Source of the DNA: an uncultured Rikenellaceae bacterium
Lineage (GTDB): Bacteria > Bacteroidota > Bacteroidia > Bacteroidales > Rikenellaceae
Direction of reading: 5' to 3'
Assembly: GCA_910577285.1 (NCBI GenBank)
Contig: CAJTLO010000007.1
Location: 11,245 to 75,244, forward strand
Length of the DNA stretch: 64,000 bases
Each line of letters starts with the position of its first letter. Within the stretch, counting starts at the first letter, position 1. Below are positions 17,499-27,012 of this stretch, one piece after another. The notes under the pieces are model-generated. The model made no database searches and was not told the origin of the DNA. It saw only the letters and a list, made by a program, of their open reading frames with translations. Made by a program: the position numbers and the translations under genes.

Positions 17499-18377
17499 CT
17501 ACTTGCCCTTCTTTTCGGCAGCGACCGGCTGCTCCGGCTTGCGCGGACGCACCTTGCGCCCGGGTTTCACCTCCTGGGCCTTGAGGAACTCGGCCGCCTT
17601 GCCGCCGCTGTTCACCACCACCGGCGAAGGCTCCTGTCCGCTGTTTATCTTTCCTATGTAGATGTCGATCGCCTTGGCCATCGAAGGCGCTTCGGGCGAA
17701 GGCGCGAGCGTCCCGATCCGCAATCCCGCATTGGCGGCGGCGGCGGCGGTACTCGTCCCGAAAGTAGCTACGGCCGGTATCTTCTCCATGTCGAAGGTCG
17801 ACGTGAGCGTCGATATCTCCGAAGGACTGTAGAATACCATCAGGTCGTACTGCGATGGATCGATCCCCTCCAGATCGGCCGCCACGGTTTTGGCGAGGAC
17901 CACTTTGGAGAAGTTAAGCCGGAGTTTCTCCATCGTTTCGGGAATCTCTCCGTTGTTGGGTTCGGTAAGCGACACCAGGAACTTCTCCTCCTTGTGTTTG
18001 AGGATCAACTCCATGAAGGAATCGAACTTGCCGTCGGCAAAGAATATCTTACGTTTGCGGTAAACGATGTATTTCTGGAGATAAAGGGCGATCGCCTCCG
18101 TGTTGCAGAAATACTTCATGGTTTCCGGCACGGTGATACGCGCCTCCTCGCAGATCCGGAAAAAGCTGTCTACGGTCGTACGGTTGGTAAATACCACGGC
18201 GGTATGGTCGAGTATCTCCACCCGCTGGCTGCGGAACTCCTTCAGACTGACGCCCACGACCTTGATGAAAGGCCGGTAGTCGATCTTGGCGCTGTGTTTC
18301 TGAATAACTTCGTAAAACGGGGATTTTTCAAGAACGGCAGGTGCCGGCTGCGAAATCAATATATTCTTGACTTTCAA
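17499..18377 (-). CDS. hemD: Uroporphyrinogen-III synthase
   Basis: A 292-residue enzyme that cyclises hydroxymethylbilane to uroporphyrinogen III in tetrapyrrole synthesis. It starts MKVKNILISQPAPAVLEKSPF and shows the two-domain HemD pattern: DHTAVVFTNRTTVDSFF in the first domain, then QYDLMVFYSPSEISTL, VATFGTSTAAAAANAG and APSPEAPSMAKAIDIYI in the second. About 25 basic, proline-rich residues at the C terminus (KVRPRKPEQPVAAEKKGK) extend beyond the fold. It follows the DUF4271 gene by 29 bases, the usual neighbour in Bacteroidota. The other heme genes are elsewhere. Confidence 0.93.
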   Translation of the reverse strand: MKVKNILISQPAPAVLEKSPFYEVIQKHSAKIDYRPFIKVVGVSLKEFRSQRVEILDHTAVVFTNRTTVDSFFRICEEARITVPETMKYFCNTEAIALYLQKYIVYRKRKIFFADGKFDSFMELILKHKEEKFLVSLTEPNNGEIPETMEKLRLNFSKVVLAKTVAADLEGIDPSQYDLMVFYSPSEISTLTSTFDMEKIPAVATFGTSTAAAAANAGLRIGTLAPSPEAPSMAKAIDIYIGKINSGQEPSPVVVNSGGKAAEFLKAQEVKPGRKVRPRKPEQPVAAEKKGK

Positions 18378-18406
18378 CTCTTAAACCTGTTTAATTTCTA
18401 CTGCTT

Positions 18407-19327
18407 CTACACCGGCCAGCACCTCCACAGGCCGACCGCGAGTATGCCGAACGGCATCGCTTCGACGACGCAAAGGTACAAAATCCAAAGTAAAATCGAA
18501 ACTTTTTGTTCCACAAACAATAAAAAGGAACTTACGGCATACCAGAGTATATGGATCGCTGCGACGACTCCAAAAAGGCCGATCGCCACTTCGGCCCACA
18601 CCCCATCGGAAAGGGCAGCCAGCACCACGGCCGGAGCCCCCGTCACGGTCATCGAAGCGAAAAGCGCGAATCGCCCCGCTCCCAGCGTACGCACGAATTC
18701 GGTACCGAACGTCAGCCGGCCGGCCAGCGTGAGCACGGCCGCCTGTACTCCCATCACCACCAGGAGCGCCGCCATCAGAAGCGGCACCGCGAGCCATTCC
18801 CCGCCTGCAAAAACATCAGGAAGCGAATCTCCTCCGCCCCACAGCTTCACCGCCTTCACCGCGGCAATGCCCCACATCAGCAGGCCGCAGGCCAGTACGG
18901 GTACCTGCACCTCTGCTCCGGGCATGTCGCTGTCGCCGCGACGACCGCCCTCCCGCCGGCTCCACACCATGCGCAGCATGCGTGCCATGTGGCCGCCCGC
19001 ACGGAATACCACCGACAGGTAGGTGAGCAGCAAAAGTAGGGTCAGCAGTTGATACCCCACGGCCGAGGCGACCGGGCGGGCGGAGGTATCCTCCCCTCCG
19101 ACGGGACGGAAACTGTCGGGACCGTATACGGCGGACACGACGACCGTATCCCTCTCCGCCCCTATCGAACCGGCAAGGGAATCGGCCGGAAGAAAGAGCG
19201 GAGTCCCCTCCCGCCGCACCGTGTCGGCCGGACCGGAAGAGTCCTGCGGCAAGGCATCCCTCCTTTCCGCAGGAGCGAGGCTCACCGCCTCCTCAGTCAC
19301 CCTATTTTCCACCGCACCGCACATCAC
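18407..19327 (-). CDS. DUF4271 integral membrane protein
   Basis: A 306-residue membrane protein. A hydrophilic N-terminal region of about 85 residues precedes at least six hydrophobic segments (starting near YQLLTLLLLLTYLSVVF, VLACGLLMWGIAAV, WLAVPLLMAALLVVMG, FALFASMTVTGAPAVV, VAIGLFGVVAAIHILWY and LLWILYLCVVEAMPFG). The size, topology and position directly upstream of hemD match DUF4271, a Bacteroidota-specific family of unknown function. Its start overlaps the kinase stop by 4 bases, so translation is coupled. Any role in heme metabolism is inference from conserved position. Confidence 0.85.
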   Translation of the reverse strand: MMCGAVENRVTEEAVSLAPAERRDALPQDSSGPADTVRREGTPLFLPADSLAGSIGAERDTVVVSAVYGPDSFRPVGGEDTSARPVASAVGYQLLTLLLLLTYLSVVFRAGGHMARMLRMVWSRREGGRRGDSDMPGAEVQVPVLACGLLMWGIAAVKAVKLWGGGDSLPDVFAGGEWLAVPLLMAALLVVMGVQAAVLTLAGRLTFGTEFVRTLGAGRFALFASMTVTGAPAVVLAALSDGVWAEVAIGLFGVVAAIHILWYAVSSFLLFVEQKVSILLWILYLCVVEAMPFGILAVGLWRCWPV

Positions 19328-20505
19328 ACATAAAGCCTTCTGAGGGCGATCCGAATCGTCGTGCCCCGCCCCGGTTCGGAATCGACCACGTAGATACGCC
19401 CCTTATGATACTCCTCGACGATTCGGCGGCTGAGCGAAAGTCCCAGCCCCCAGCCGCGCGTCTTGGTCGTGAAACCCGGCTCGAAGATGCGCTTGAAATT
19501 GGACTTCGGGATACCTTTGCCCGTATCCTTTACGTCGATATAGACCCATTCGAGATCGTCGGAGATGCGGACATCGATCTCCCCCTGCCCCTGCAGGGCG
19601 TCGAGCGAGTTCTTCAGCAGGTTCTCCACCACCCATTCGAAAAGTGCGCCGTTGATCATCGCCTGCACGGGAGCGATGGCGAGTCCGTTATAGCTCAGCG
19701 TCACATTGCGCGGAATACGCGTACGGAAATACATCACGCTGTTGCCCACTACCTCGTTCACGTTGGCGGGCGAGAGGAGCGTCTCGGAACCTATCTTGGA
19801 AAAACGGTCGGCGACCTTCATCAGCCGCGTAAGGTCCTTGTTCATCTCCTCCACCACGGCGGGGTCCACCTGCTGCGACTTGAGATACTCGATCCAGCCG
19901 AGCAGCGAGGAGATGGGAGTCCCCAGCTGGTGGGCCGTCTCTTTGGCAAGCCCGATCCACACTTTGTTCTGCTCGTCCTCCTGCGAGCTGCGGAAGGTGA
20001 GGAAGCCGAATCCGATGAAGATGACGATCACCGCCAACTGCACGAACGGAAAAACCATCAGCCCCTTCTGCAGGCGCGAGTTACCATAGAATATGTAGAA
20101 CCGCGAACCGTTCCACGCCGTAATTTCCAGCGGCGGATTCTCCCGGGCGAGCTGCTCCAGTTTGCGGCTCAGCAAATCGGGATGATACAGGATGCGGTCG
20201 GGAATCAGATTGGAACCGAGCACCTCGCTGAAATCAGCGGAGGTCCGGATAAAGGGAATGTTGTTTCGGCTGTCCATGATGTAGGCTGAAAGCGGATCGT
20301 TCGCATTGAACTGTCCGAGCCGCTCGATAGTCAGCGCCCAGAGCCTCACCTCGTAATTCTCCTTCTCGCGGAGCTGCCGGGCCATGTTGGAGGTGAACCA
20401 CAGCGACACGAATCCGATCGCCAGACCGAACGAAATCAACACCACCCTCTTGCGGAAAGAGAGCGTGGTCCGGTCGATGTTGATGAGATTCCACTTGCCC
20501 TTCAT
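19324..20505 (-). CDS. Sensor histidine kinase without a linked regulator
   Basis: A 393-residue membrane kinase. It has a first membrane helix at about 19-38, an extracytoplasmic region of about 105 residues, a second helix at about 147-171, then a HisKA-like helix with H192 in KETAHQLGTP and a HATPase_c domain with N box WVVENLLKNSLDAL, DTGKGIP and GLGLSLS. No HAMP or PAS domain is visible. No response regulator is adjacent; it lies in an operon of housekeeping genes between ctp and DUF4271 and overlaps DUF4271 by 4 bases. The signal and partner are unknown. Confidence 0.92.
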   Translation of the reverse strand: MKGKWNLINIDRTTLSFRKRVVLISFGLAIGFVSLWFTSNMARQLREKENYEVRLWALTIERLGQFNANDPLSAYIMDSRNNIPFIRTSADFSEVLGSNLIPDRILYHPDLLSRKLEQLARENPPLEITAWNGSRFYIFYGNSRLQKGLMVFPFVQLAVIVIFIGFGFLTFRSSQEDEQNKVWIGLAKETAHQLGTPISSLLGWIEYLKSQQVDPAVVEEMNKDLTRLMKVADRFSKIGSETLLSPANVNEVVGNSVMYFRTRIPRNVTLSYNGLAIAPVQAMINGALFEWVVENLLKNSLDALQGQGEIDVRISDDLEWVYIDVKDTGKGIPKSNFKRIFEPGFTTKTRGWGLGLSLSRRIVEEYHKGRIYVVDSEPGRGTTIRIALRRLYV

Positions 20506-20529
20506 GATGCGTCGTCCCCGAGGGCTCCC

Positions 20530-22203
20530 CTATTTTCTGTCGGTATCCTTCGAGGCGAGCATTTCCCGGTAACGCTCCGGATCGCCCAGCACCGCAAGCG
20601 CCTCGCGCACGTCGGCATCCTCCCGAACGTTGTGTTCCACCACCCCCGCGTTGTAGGCGCTGCGGAGGACGATCTCATTCTCGATCAGCTCCGTCAACTC
20701 CTGCCGGTAGAGTTGCAGGCCGGTCCGCACGTCGTCGTCGAGGCTCGCCTCGATCGCGGCCACGTGATCGTCGATACCCTCCATGTAACGCTCCGCCTCG
20801 GCCGCCTCTTTCAACCGGGCCAACAGACGTTTGGTTTCGGACTCCCACTCCACGTCCTTGTCCTGCATGAATGCCACGAAGCCGGCATAGTCGGCGTCGC
20901 TCAGCGCGAAATCTCCGGGCACGATCTCCCTGTCGCGGTTGCGACACATGAAGTCGTCCACGAAATCGTGGATATACCCCTTGCCGTAGACGACATAGGC
21001 GAACCGGCTCACATACTCGGCCGGCACCCGGACGTCGGGCATCACCCCGCCCCCGTCGTAGACCCTTCGCCCCGCCGACGTGCGGAACTCCGTGATGAGC
21101 GAATCGGGAATATGGCTGAGCGTCCCGTCCTCGGCCCGCGAAGCGTAGTCGATGGCCTGTATGCAACGGCCGCTGGGAAGGTAGTATTTGGCGGTGGTGA
21201 CTTTCAGGTAGGCATTATAACCGAGCGGCCGCGTAGACTGCACCAGCCCCTTGCCGAACGTCCTGCGCCCGACGACCACCGCACGGTCCATGTCCTGCAA
21301 CGCGCCGGCCACGATCTCTGCGGCCGAAGCCGAGGCGTTGTTGACCAGCACCACCAGCGGAATCTCCGTGTCGATGGGCTCGTTGCGGGTAACGAAAACG
21401 GCATCCTCCTCCGGATTGCGGCCGCGAAGGCTCACCACTTCCGTGCCCCGCGGCAGGAAGAAGGAGAGTATCCCGACGGCCTCCTGCACGATTCCGCCGC
21501 CGTTGTTCCGGTAATCGAGGATGAGTGCCTTGGCCCCCTGCTCCTTGAGTGCCATGACGGCATTGCGCATGTCGGCGCTCACCTCGTCGGTAAAGTCGAC
21601 GTTGAGAATATAACCCACGCTGTCGGACACCATGCCGTAATAGGGAATACCGGGTATATTGATGATCTCGCGGCGAATCTCCATCTGCACCGTATCGCCG
21701 GTATAGAACCGCTCCACCTTCATCTTCAGTTTCGTTCCCGGTTCCCCCTTCAGGAGCGAACTCACCTGTTCGGTGGTCATGCCGGAAGCGGCACGGCCGT
21801 CAATCTCCACGATCCGGTCGCCCACGACGATACCGGCCCGGTCGGCGGGCGCCCCCTTGTAGGGCTCGGCGAAGACCACACCGTCGCCGCTCTTGCGGAT
21901 CAGGGAGCCCACGCCTCCGTAACGCCCCGTAGTGAGCAACTGGAACGTCTCCATATCCTCTTCCGAAATATAGACCGTATAGGGGTCGAGCCCGGCGGTC
22001 ATTCCGGCGGCCGCATCGGAAAGCAGCTCGTCGGGGTCTACGTCGTCTACGTAGAACAGACTGACGTCGCGCAGCATGTTGACCAACACCTCCATGTTGC
22101 GCCCCATCCGGAAGCCGTCGGGCGGCGGCACGGCCGCCGTGGCGAGGAGTGACACGGCCGCAGCTCCCAATGCGCACCATGCGTACTTAATCCCTTTTCC
22201 CAT
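20530..22203 (-). CDS. C-terminal processing peptidase (S41 family, PDZ)
   Basis: A 557-residue serine protease of the Ctp/Prc family in the periplasm. An N-terminal signal or anchor (about 6-25) is followed by a region with FYVDDVDPDELLSDA and AGLDPYTVYI, a PDZ domain (about 95-165) with GGVGSLIRKSGDG and GIVVGDRIVEIDG, and the peptidase core. The catalytic dyad is S293 (NNASASAAE) and K318 (RTFGKGLVQ), 25 residues apart as in Prc. The last 130 residues are helical and charged. It overlaps the upstream membrane-protein gene by 17 bases. Likely work is trimming of envelope proteins; specific targets are unknown. Confidence 0.94.
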   Translation of the reverse strand: MGKGIKYAWCALGAAAVSLLATAAVPPPDGFRMGRNMEVLVNMLRDVSLFYVDDVDPDELLSDAAAGMTAGLDPYTVYISEEDMETFQLLTTGRYGGVGSLIRKSGDGVVFAEPYKGAPADRAGIVVGDRIVEIDGRAASGMTTEQVSSLLKGEPGTKLKMKVERFYTGDTVQMEIRREIINIPGIPYYGMVSDSVGYILNVDFTDEVSADMRNAVMALKEQGAKALILDYRNNGGGIVQEAVGILSFFLPRGTEVVSLRGRNPEEDAVFVTRNEPIDTEIPLVVLVNNASASAAEIVAGALQDMDRAVVVGRRTFGKGLVQSTRPLGYNAYLKVTTAKYYLPSGRCIQAIDYASRAEDGTLSHIPDSLITEFRTSAGRRVYDGGGVMPDVRVPAEYVSRFAYVVYGKGYIHDFVDDFMCRNRDREIVPGDFALSDADYAGFVAFMQDKDVEWESETKRLLARLKEAAEAERYMEGIDDHVAAIEASLDDDVRTGLQLYRQELTELIENEIVLRSAYNAGVVEHNVREDADVREALAVLGDPERYREMLASKDTDRK

Positions 22204-22678
22204 AGTTTCTGTTCTGTATGTAGGTATTTATCCTGAACTGGGCGTGCACCGCCTCCTTGCGGAGGCCTTCAATGATTATGCCGCCCTCGGCTGCCGTCAC
22301 CGTCACCCGGTCGTCGAACGTAAGCCACAACCGGCGGAAAAAAGAGCCCGCACGAAAGGTCATCGACACGCCCGGTTCCTCCTCGGTCACGACGTATCCC
22401 GCCGCATGGAACGCCCGGATCACCTGCTCCCGATCGGCCACGATGTCGGCCTCCGCCCGACGGCGGACATACCCGAACTTCGGATAAAAGGCTGCCAGAA
22501 GGGCCAGCGCCGCCAGCAGAAGCACGCCGCGCGGGGTGGCAACCATCTCCCGGAAGAAGAACTCCGCACTCACCCGTGCCGTCCCCGTCACGAACATCAG
22601 CAGGTAGAGCACCCCCACCAGCACCAATAATTTAATGAAATAACCCGCCGCACGGCGGACGTATCGACCCGTACTCAT
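22187..22678 (-). CDS. Conserved small membrane protein of unknown function
   Basis: A 163-residue protein. A basic N terminus (MSTGRYVRRAAG) leads into two hydrophobic helices (about 11-30 and 49-65), followed by a cytoplasmic domain of about 95 residues with RAEADIVADREQVIRAFHAAGY, a beta-rich middle and RLWLTFDDRVTV. I do not recognise a named domain. It lies in the long leftward operon between ispH and ctp, overlapping ctp by 17 bases, which argues that it is real and co-translated. Confidence 0.8.
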   Translation of the reverse strand: MSTGRYVRRAAGYFIKLLVLVGVLYLLMFVTGTARVSAEFFFREMVATPRGVLLLAALALLAAFYPKFGYVRRRAEADIVADREQVIRAFHAAGYVVTEEEPGVSMTFRAGSFFRRLWLTFDDRVTVTAAEGGIIIEGLRKEAVHAQFRINTYIQNRNYGKRD

Positions 22679-22730
22679 ATTCCGTCATTTTTTTACATTG
22701 CCCGATTCCCCGCCCCTGACGGCGCAAAGG

Positions 22731-23621
22731 CTACTCCCGCGGATTTCCGACCATCGCTCCGACCCTGTCGGCCACCTGCCGCATCAGCCATCCGGGCGTG
22801 GACGTGGCGCCGCAGACCCCCACCGACCGGCATCCAGCCAGCCATTCCGGCCGAAGCTCGCCGGCATCCTCTATGTTGTAACTCCGGGGATTGGCCTCGC
22901 GGCACACGCCGTAAAGCACCTTCCCGTTCGAACTTTTCTGCCCGCTGACAAAGATCACCGCATCGAACCGTCCCGCGAACTCGCGCAGTTTGGCCTCACG
23001 GCTCGACACCTGCCGGCAAATGGTATCGCGGATGGTCACCTGCTCCGCACACGCCGCACGCTCCCGGATCATATCCGCCATCCGATGAAAAAGGGCAAGA
23101 CTCTGCGTGGTCTGGGCGAGGAAATAGACCGGCCGCGAGAAATCCACCGCAGCCAGGTCGTCGGGCCCCTCGACGATCACCGCCGTGCCGTCGGCATGGC
23201 CCGCGAGCCCCACCACTTCGGCATGGCCGCGCTTGCCGAGAATCACCACCACCCCGCCGCAGCGCCGCATCTCGGCGTATGCCGCCGCTACGGTGCGCTG
23301 AAGCCCCGCCACCACGGGACACGTGGCGTCGATCACCTCGATTCCCAGAGCGGCGGCTTTCTCATAGGTAGCGGGCGGCTCCCCGTGGGCACGGATGAGC
23401 ACCCGTCCGCCGGCGAGGGCATCGAGCTCCTCGTGCCGCACCGTGCGGAGTCCCAGCGACTCCAACCGTTGCACTTCGAGGCGGTTGTGCACGATATCGC
23501 CCAGGCAAGCCACCCCACCGCCGGCCGCAAGCGACCGTTCCGCCTGCGAGATGGCGTTGACCACCCCGAAGCAGAAACCCGATCCGGGATCTATTTCGAT
23601 ATATACCTTTTCCTTTTCCAT
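22731..23621 (-). CDS. ispH: 4-hydroxy-3-methylbut-2-enyl diphosphate reductase
   Basis: A 296-residue iron-sulfur enzyme, the last step of the MEP isoprenoid pathway, giving IPP and DMAPP. The three cluster cysteines are C17 (GFCFGV), C101 (DATCPVV) and C202 (DTICRQ). Substrate histidines are H45 (DIVHN) and H79 (RAHGEP). The C-terminal GATSTPGWL motif is present. I chose the ATG at 23621; the upstream in-frame extension runs into cmk and lacks family similarity. Cmk lies 47 bases upstream and the two are often linked in Bacteroidota. Confidence 0.96.
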   Translation of the reverse strand: MEKEKVYIEIDPGSGFCFGVVNAISQAERSLAAGGGVACLGDIVHNRLEVQRLESLGLRTVRHEELDALAGGRVLIRAHGEPPATYEKAAALGIEVIDATCPVVAGLQRTVAAAYAEMRRCGGVVVILGKRGHAEVVGLAGHADGTAVIVEGPDDLAAVDFSRPVYFLAQTTQSLALFHRMADMIRERAACAEQVTIRDTICRQVSSREAKLREFAGRFDAVIFVSGQKSSNGKVLYGVCREANPRSYNIEDAGELRPEWLAGCRSVGVCGATSTPGWLMRQVADRVGAMVGNPRE

Positions 23622-23668
23622 CACACGCGCTCTATCGTGCCGGCCGGCACCGGAGCCGCCGGTCTTCC

Positions 23669-24388
23669 TTATGCCTTGCCGAGCCGCTCCGCCAGAATCG
23701 GCTCTATCCACTCCATCTGCTGTGCGAGGGTCATGCCGCTGTTGTCGAGTACCACCGCATCGGCAGCCTTCCGCAGCGGACTCACCTCGCGCTCCTGATC
23801 GGCCCGGTCGCGCTCGCGGATATTGCGTTCGATCTCCTCCAGCGACACATCCTCGCCCCGTGCACGAAGCTCTTCATAGCGACGCCGGGCCCGTACCCCG
23901 GGATCGGCCGTCATGAAGAGTTTCAACTCGGCATCGGGAAAAACCACCGTACCGATATCGCGCCCGTCCATCACCACGCCCTTGTCCTTTCCCATCTGCT
24001 GCTGCATGGCCACGAGCTTCCGCCTCACCTCCGGAATGGAGCTCACCGAACTGACGGCCGCACTGACCTCGATGCCGCGGATCTTCTCCTCGACGCACTC
24101 GCCACGAACATAGATGTCGCTCGCCTGCCGCGCCGGATTGAAACGGAACGTGATGTCGATCTCGCCCAGCATCCCCACCAGGCGTTCCCGGTCGGGCACG
24201 CCGTTCCGTATGGCCCCGTGCTCGATGCCGTACAGCGTGACGGCACGGTACATGGCACCCGTATCGATGAAGATATAGCCGAGGCGGGCCGCCAGCAGCC
24301 GGGCGAACGTACTTTTGCCTCCCGACGAAAAACCGTCGACGGCGATTACGATCTTCTTATTCTGGGAATTATCGCGGAATGAGTTCAT
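23669..24388 (-). CDS. cmk: Cytidylate kinase
   Basis: A 239-residue cytosolic kinase that phosphorylates CMP and dCMP. The P-loop GFSSGGKST (19-27) is followed by DTGAMYRAVTLYG, the long NMP-binding insert typical of type 1 CMP kinases, and MDGRDIGTVVFPDAELKLF, then the lid arginines RARRRYEELRARGE. Its start lies 20 bases inside the upstream exporter gene, giving coupled translation. The length is slightly above E. coli Cmk (227). Confidence 0.96.
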   Translation of the reverse strand: MNSFRDNSQNKKIVIAVDGFSSGGKSTFARLLAARLGYIFIDTGAMYRAVTLYGIEHGAIRNGVPDRERLVGMLGEIDITFRFNPARQASDIYVRGECVEEKIRGIEVSAAVSSVSSIPEVRRKLVAMQQQMGKDKGVVMDGRDIGTVVFPDAELKLFMTADPGVRARRRYEELRARGEDVSLEEIERNIRERDRADQEREVSPLRKAADAVVLDNSGMTLAQQMEWIEPILAERLGKA

Positions 24389-25028
24389 CGAGATGAAGAT
24401 TGAAGATGGAGGAAACGATCGCAGTCAGCCCGAGCAACACGATAAGAATGCCCGCAATGCGGTTCATCCAGAGCAGGTACCGCGGGCGGAAGCGTTTGCG
24501 GTAGACATTCAGCACCAGCGTAAAGAGGAACCACCACCCTGCCGAGCCGGCGAGCACGCCCACCAGCATGGCCACGCCGTTGACATATCCGGCATCGTTG
24601 CTGATACCGAACATGGCGAACAGTCCCACGAATACGAGACTGACGGCCGGATTGGCGATGGTGAAGAGGAATATGGAGAGGAAATCGCGCCACAGGCTCA
24701 CCTTTCCCGCCCGGTTGCGCCGTATCTGCACCACGGGATTTTGGAAAAAGATATAGAGTCCCACCACGATCACGCAGGCACCGCCTACGATCTTGAGCAA
24801 CGCCTGGTTCTGCTCGATGAATCCGTGCACGAAAGCGATGGCGAAAAAGGCCACCGTGGCATAGATGGTATCGGCCGTCGCGGCCCCCAGCCCGGAGAAG
24901 AACCCCGAACGCTGCCCCTTGCTCAGCGTACGCTGCACGCAGAGCACACCAACCGGCCCTATCGAAAACATGGAAACCACCAGTCCGATGAGGATGCCGC
25001 GCAGAAATATATCCAACCACATATCCAT
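24369..25028 (-). CDS. LysE/RhtB-type membrane exporter
   Basis: A 219-residue integral membrane protein with about six helices. The N-terminal signature GLVVSMFSIGPVGVLCVQRTL matches the LysE superfamily (translocation of amino acids or small metabolites outward). Further family features are GFFSGLGAATADTIYA, a central NPVVQ loop and FTIANPAVSLVFVG. I chose the ATG at 25028; the upstream in-frame codons are GC-rich leader. The gene heads the long leftward operon, overlapping cmk by 20 bases. The substrate cannot be assigned from sequence. Confidence 0.88.
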   Translation of the reverse strand: MDMWLDIFLRGILIGLVVSMFSIGPVGVLCVQRTLSKGQRSGFFSGLGAATADTIYATVAFFAIAFVHGFIEQNQALLKIVGGACVIVVGLYIFFQNPVVQIRRNRAGKVSLWRDFLSIFLFTIANPAVSLVFVGLFAMFGISNDAGYVNGVAMLVGVLAGSAGWWFLFTLVLNVYRKRFRPRYLLWMNRIAGILIVLLGLTAIVSSIFNLHLDELIPR

Positions 25029-25035
25029 TCCTTGA

Positions 25036-25043
25036 CAAAAGTA
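25036..25043 (-). promoter_or_regulatory. -7 box of the lysE-cmk-ispH-ctp-hemD operon
   Basis: It reads TACTTTTG on the minus strand with a T-rich tract (TTTTTC, about 25057-25062) near the -33 position. The box ends only 7 bases before the ATG at 25028, so the mRNA would be nearly leaderless. Confidence 0.6.
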
Positions 25044-25294
25044 GTAAGAAAGCGGGGAAAAACAGATCGTCGGCACCAACTTTCTTACCGGGCCGGCCGC
25101 GCCGCTCGCCTCTCTCGCCACCGTTTGGTTTTCCCGTCTTCGTCCGGTACCGCGCCCCGCCCGCCGGAAGCCGCACCCGGACGGACGGCCGTGCAGAGGA
25201 GCGACGCATCGCCGGCGGCCGCAAAGCTCCTTCCGCCCTGCGCGTACCCCGCGGAGCTTCCCGCCGCGCCGTTACGCTTTTCCGCCGAATATCG
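25044..25294. other. Divergent intergenic region
   Basis: This GC-rich spacer lies between two divergent promoters (25036-25043 leftward and 25295-25302 rightward). No gene is supported. Confidence 0.35.
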
Positions 25295-25302
25295 TATATT
25301 TG
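25295..25302 (+). promoter_or_regulatory. lnt-folC -7 box
   Basis: TATATTTG matches the consensus exactly, 58 bases upstream of the lnt ATG. The -33 part is weak (ctttt near 25277). Confidence 0.6.
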
Positions 25303-25360
25303 CGGAAACCTTCCGCCCGCCGCCACAGGCGTACGGAAAGCGATCGCCTCGTACCAGACA

Positions 25361-26959
25361 ATGACAACCGGAAAAAAATGGCTGCTCACCGCGGGCAGCG
25401 TCACCCTGTTATCGGTCGGATGGCTCCGCATCAGCGGACTTCCGCTCCTGGCGGCCCTCGTGCCGCTGCTCCTCATCAGCCGCAGCTACGACGCCTCGCG
25501 CCGCGCCTTCTGGCGCATGGCGGGCTGGACGGCGCTCACCTTCTGCCTCTGGTCCGTAGCCACCGTATGGTGGGTATGGAACGCCGCCCCCGTCGGCGTA
25601 TTCGCCGCCACCATCGTTCAGGTGGTCCTGTTCGGAACGGTAATCATGCTCTACCACTACACGAGCAAACGCTGCCGGCCGGCACCGGCCAACGTGCTGC
25701 TCGTGTGCGGATGGATCGCGGCCGAGTACGTCTACCTCAACGGGCAGATCTCGTTCCCCTGGCTGCTGCTGGGCAACGGCTTCGCCAACGACACCTGGGC
25801 GATCCAATGGTACGAGTTTACGGGCGCCCTCGGCGGCTCGTTGTGGGTCCTGATCTCCAACCTGCTGATCTTCCAAGCCCTGACCTCTCCCCACCGCAAG
25901 AGGTGGTGGCTGCGCGAGGCGGCCTGGACGACGATTCCCCTGCTGCTGTCGCTCATCCTCTTCTGGAGCTGGCAGGAACCCGTCGGGGAAGAGGTGACCG
26001 TCACCGTCGTCCAGCCCGACATCGACCCCTATACCGAGAAGTTCTCGCTGCCGCAACGGGAGCAGGACTCCGTCATCCTCGCCCTCGCCGCGGAAGCATC
26101 GGTCGACGCGGATTTCATCATAGCCCCCGAAACGGCCATCGAGGACAACTTGTGGGAGAACGGCAACGGTATCGGCCGCTCCGAGGCAGTGAACCGCTAC
26201 CGCACCTTCCTCCGCGAAGAGCGGCCCGGAGCGCAGTTCGTCACCGGTGCGACGACGCTGAAACTCTATACGGAGGAGCGGGAGAAGACCTTCACCGCAC
26301 GCCCCCTGGGCAACGGAGGATGGTACGACGTCTACAACAGCGCCCTGGCGATAGACTCCGCGGGCGGCATCGCCATCCACCACAAGGCCAAACTGGTGAT
26401 CGGCGTGGAGATGATGCCCTTCATGGAGTTGCTCCAGCCCTTCACCGACTTCATCGTAGACCTCGGAGGTACTACCGGCCAACTGGGCACCGACAACCAC
26501 TACCGCATCTTCCGCCTGCAACGCGAGGAGGGAGAGGTCCGCTCCGCGGCACCGATATGCTACGAATCGGTCTACGGCGAACACTTCGCCACGTTCGCGC
26601 GGCACGGCGCCCAACTGCTGTTCGTCATCACCAACGACGGCTGGTGGGGCGACACGCCCGGCTACCGCCAGCACTTCTCGTTCGCACGCATGCGGGCCAT
26701 CGAAACACGGAAATACGTGATCCGAAGCGCCAACACGGGCATATCGGGCTTCATCAATCCGCGCGGCGACGTGCTCGCCACCCTCGGCTGGGAGCGCCGC
26801 GGCACCCTGACCGATACCGTCCCGCTCTCGGACGAGATCACGTTCTACGCCCTGTACGGCGACGTACTCGGCCGGGTGAGCTGCTACACCTTCCTGCTCT
26901 CCCTGCTCTACTACATCGTCTACCGTTTCCGCCGCCGGAGCCACCTGATAGACGAGTAA
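25361..26959 (+). CDS. lnt: Apolipoprotein N-acyltransferase
   Basis: A 532-residue inner-membrane enzyme that adds the third acyl chain to the N-terminal cysteine of lipoproteins. The N-terminal half carries about six membrane helices, with SFPWLLLGNGFAND as a family motif. The periplasmic carbon-nitrogen hydrolase domain has the catalytic triad E257 (APETAI), K342 (HHKAKLVIGVE) and C400 (PICYESVYGEHF). A final helix lies near the C terminus. It overlaps the start region of folC (TAATG). It fits the many lipoproteins encoded in this window. Confidence 0.95.
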   Translation: MTTGKKWLLTAGSVTLLSVGWLRISGLPLLAALVPLLLISRSYDASRRAFWRMAGWTALTFCLWSVATVWWVWNAAPVGVFAATIVQVVLFGTVIMLYHYTSKRCRPAPANVLLVCGWIAAEYVYLNGQISFPWLLLGNGFANDTWAIQWYEFTGALGGSLWVLISNLLIFQALTSPHRKRWWLREAAWTTIPLLLSLILFWSWQEPVGEEVTVTVVQPDIDPYTEKFSLPQREQDSVILALAAEASVDADFIIAPETAIEDNLWENGNGIGRSEAVNRYRTFLREERPGAQFVTGATTLKLYTEEREKTFTARPLGNGGWYDVYNSALAIDSAGGIAIHHKAKLVIGVEMMPFMELLQPFTDFIVDLGGTTGQLGTDNHYRIFRLQREEGEVRSAAPICYESVYGEHFATFARHGAQLLFVITNDGWWGDTPGYRQHFSFARMRAIETRKYVIRSANTGISGFINPRGDVLATLGWERRGTLTDTVPLSDEITFYALYGDVLGRVSCYTFLLSLLYYIVYRFRRRSHLIDE

Positions 26960-27012
26960 TGCCCGACGGACGACACGCCCGCCCCAAATACCGCAACATA
27001 GACAACGACCCC

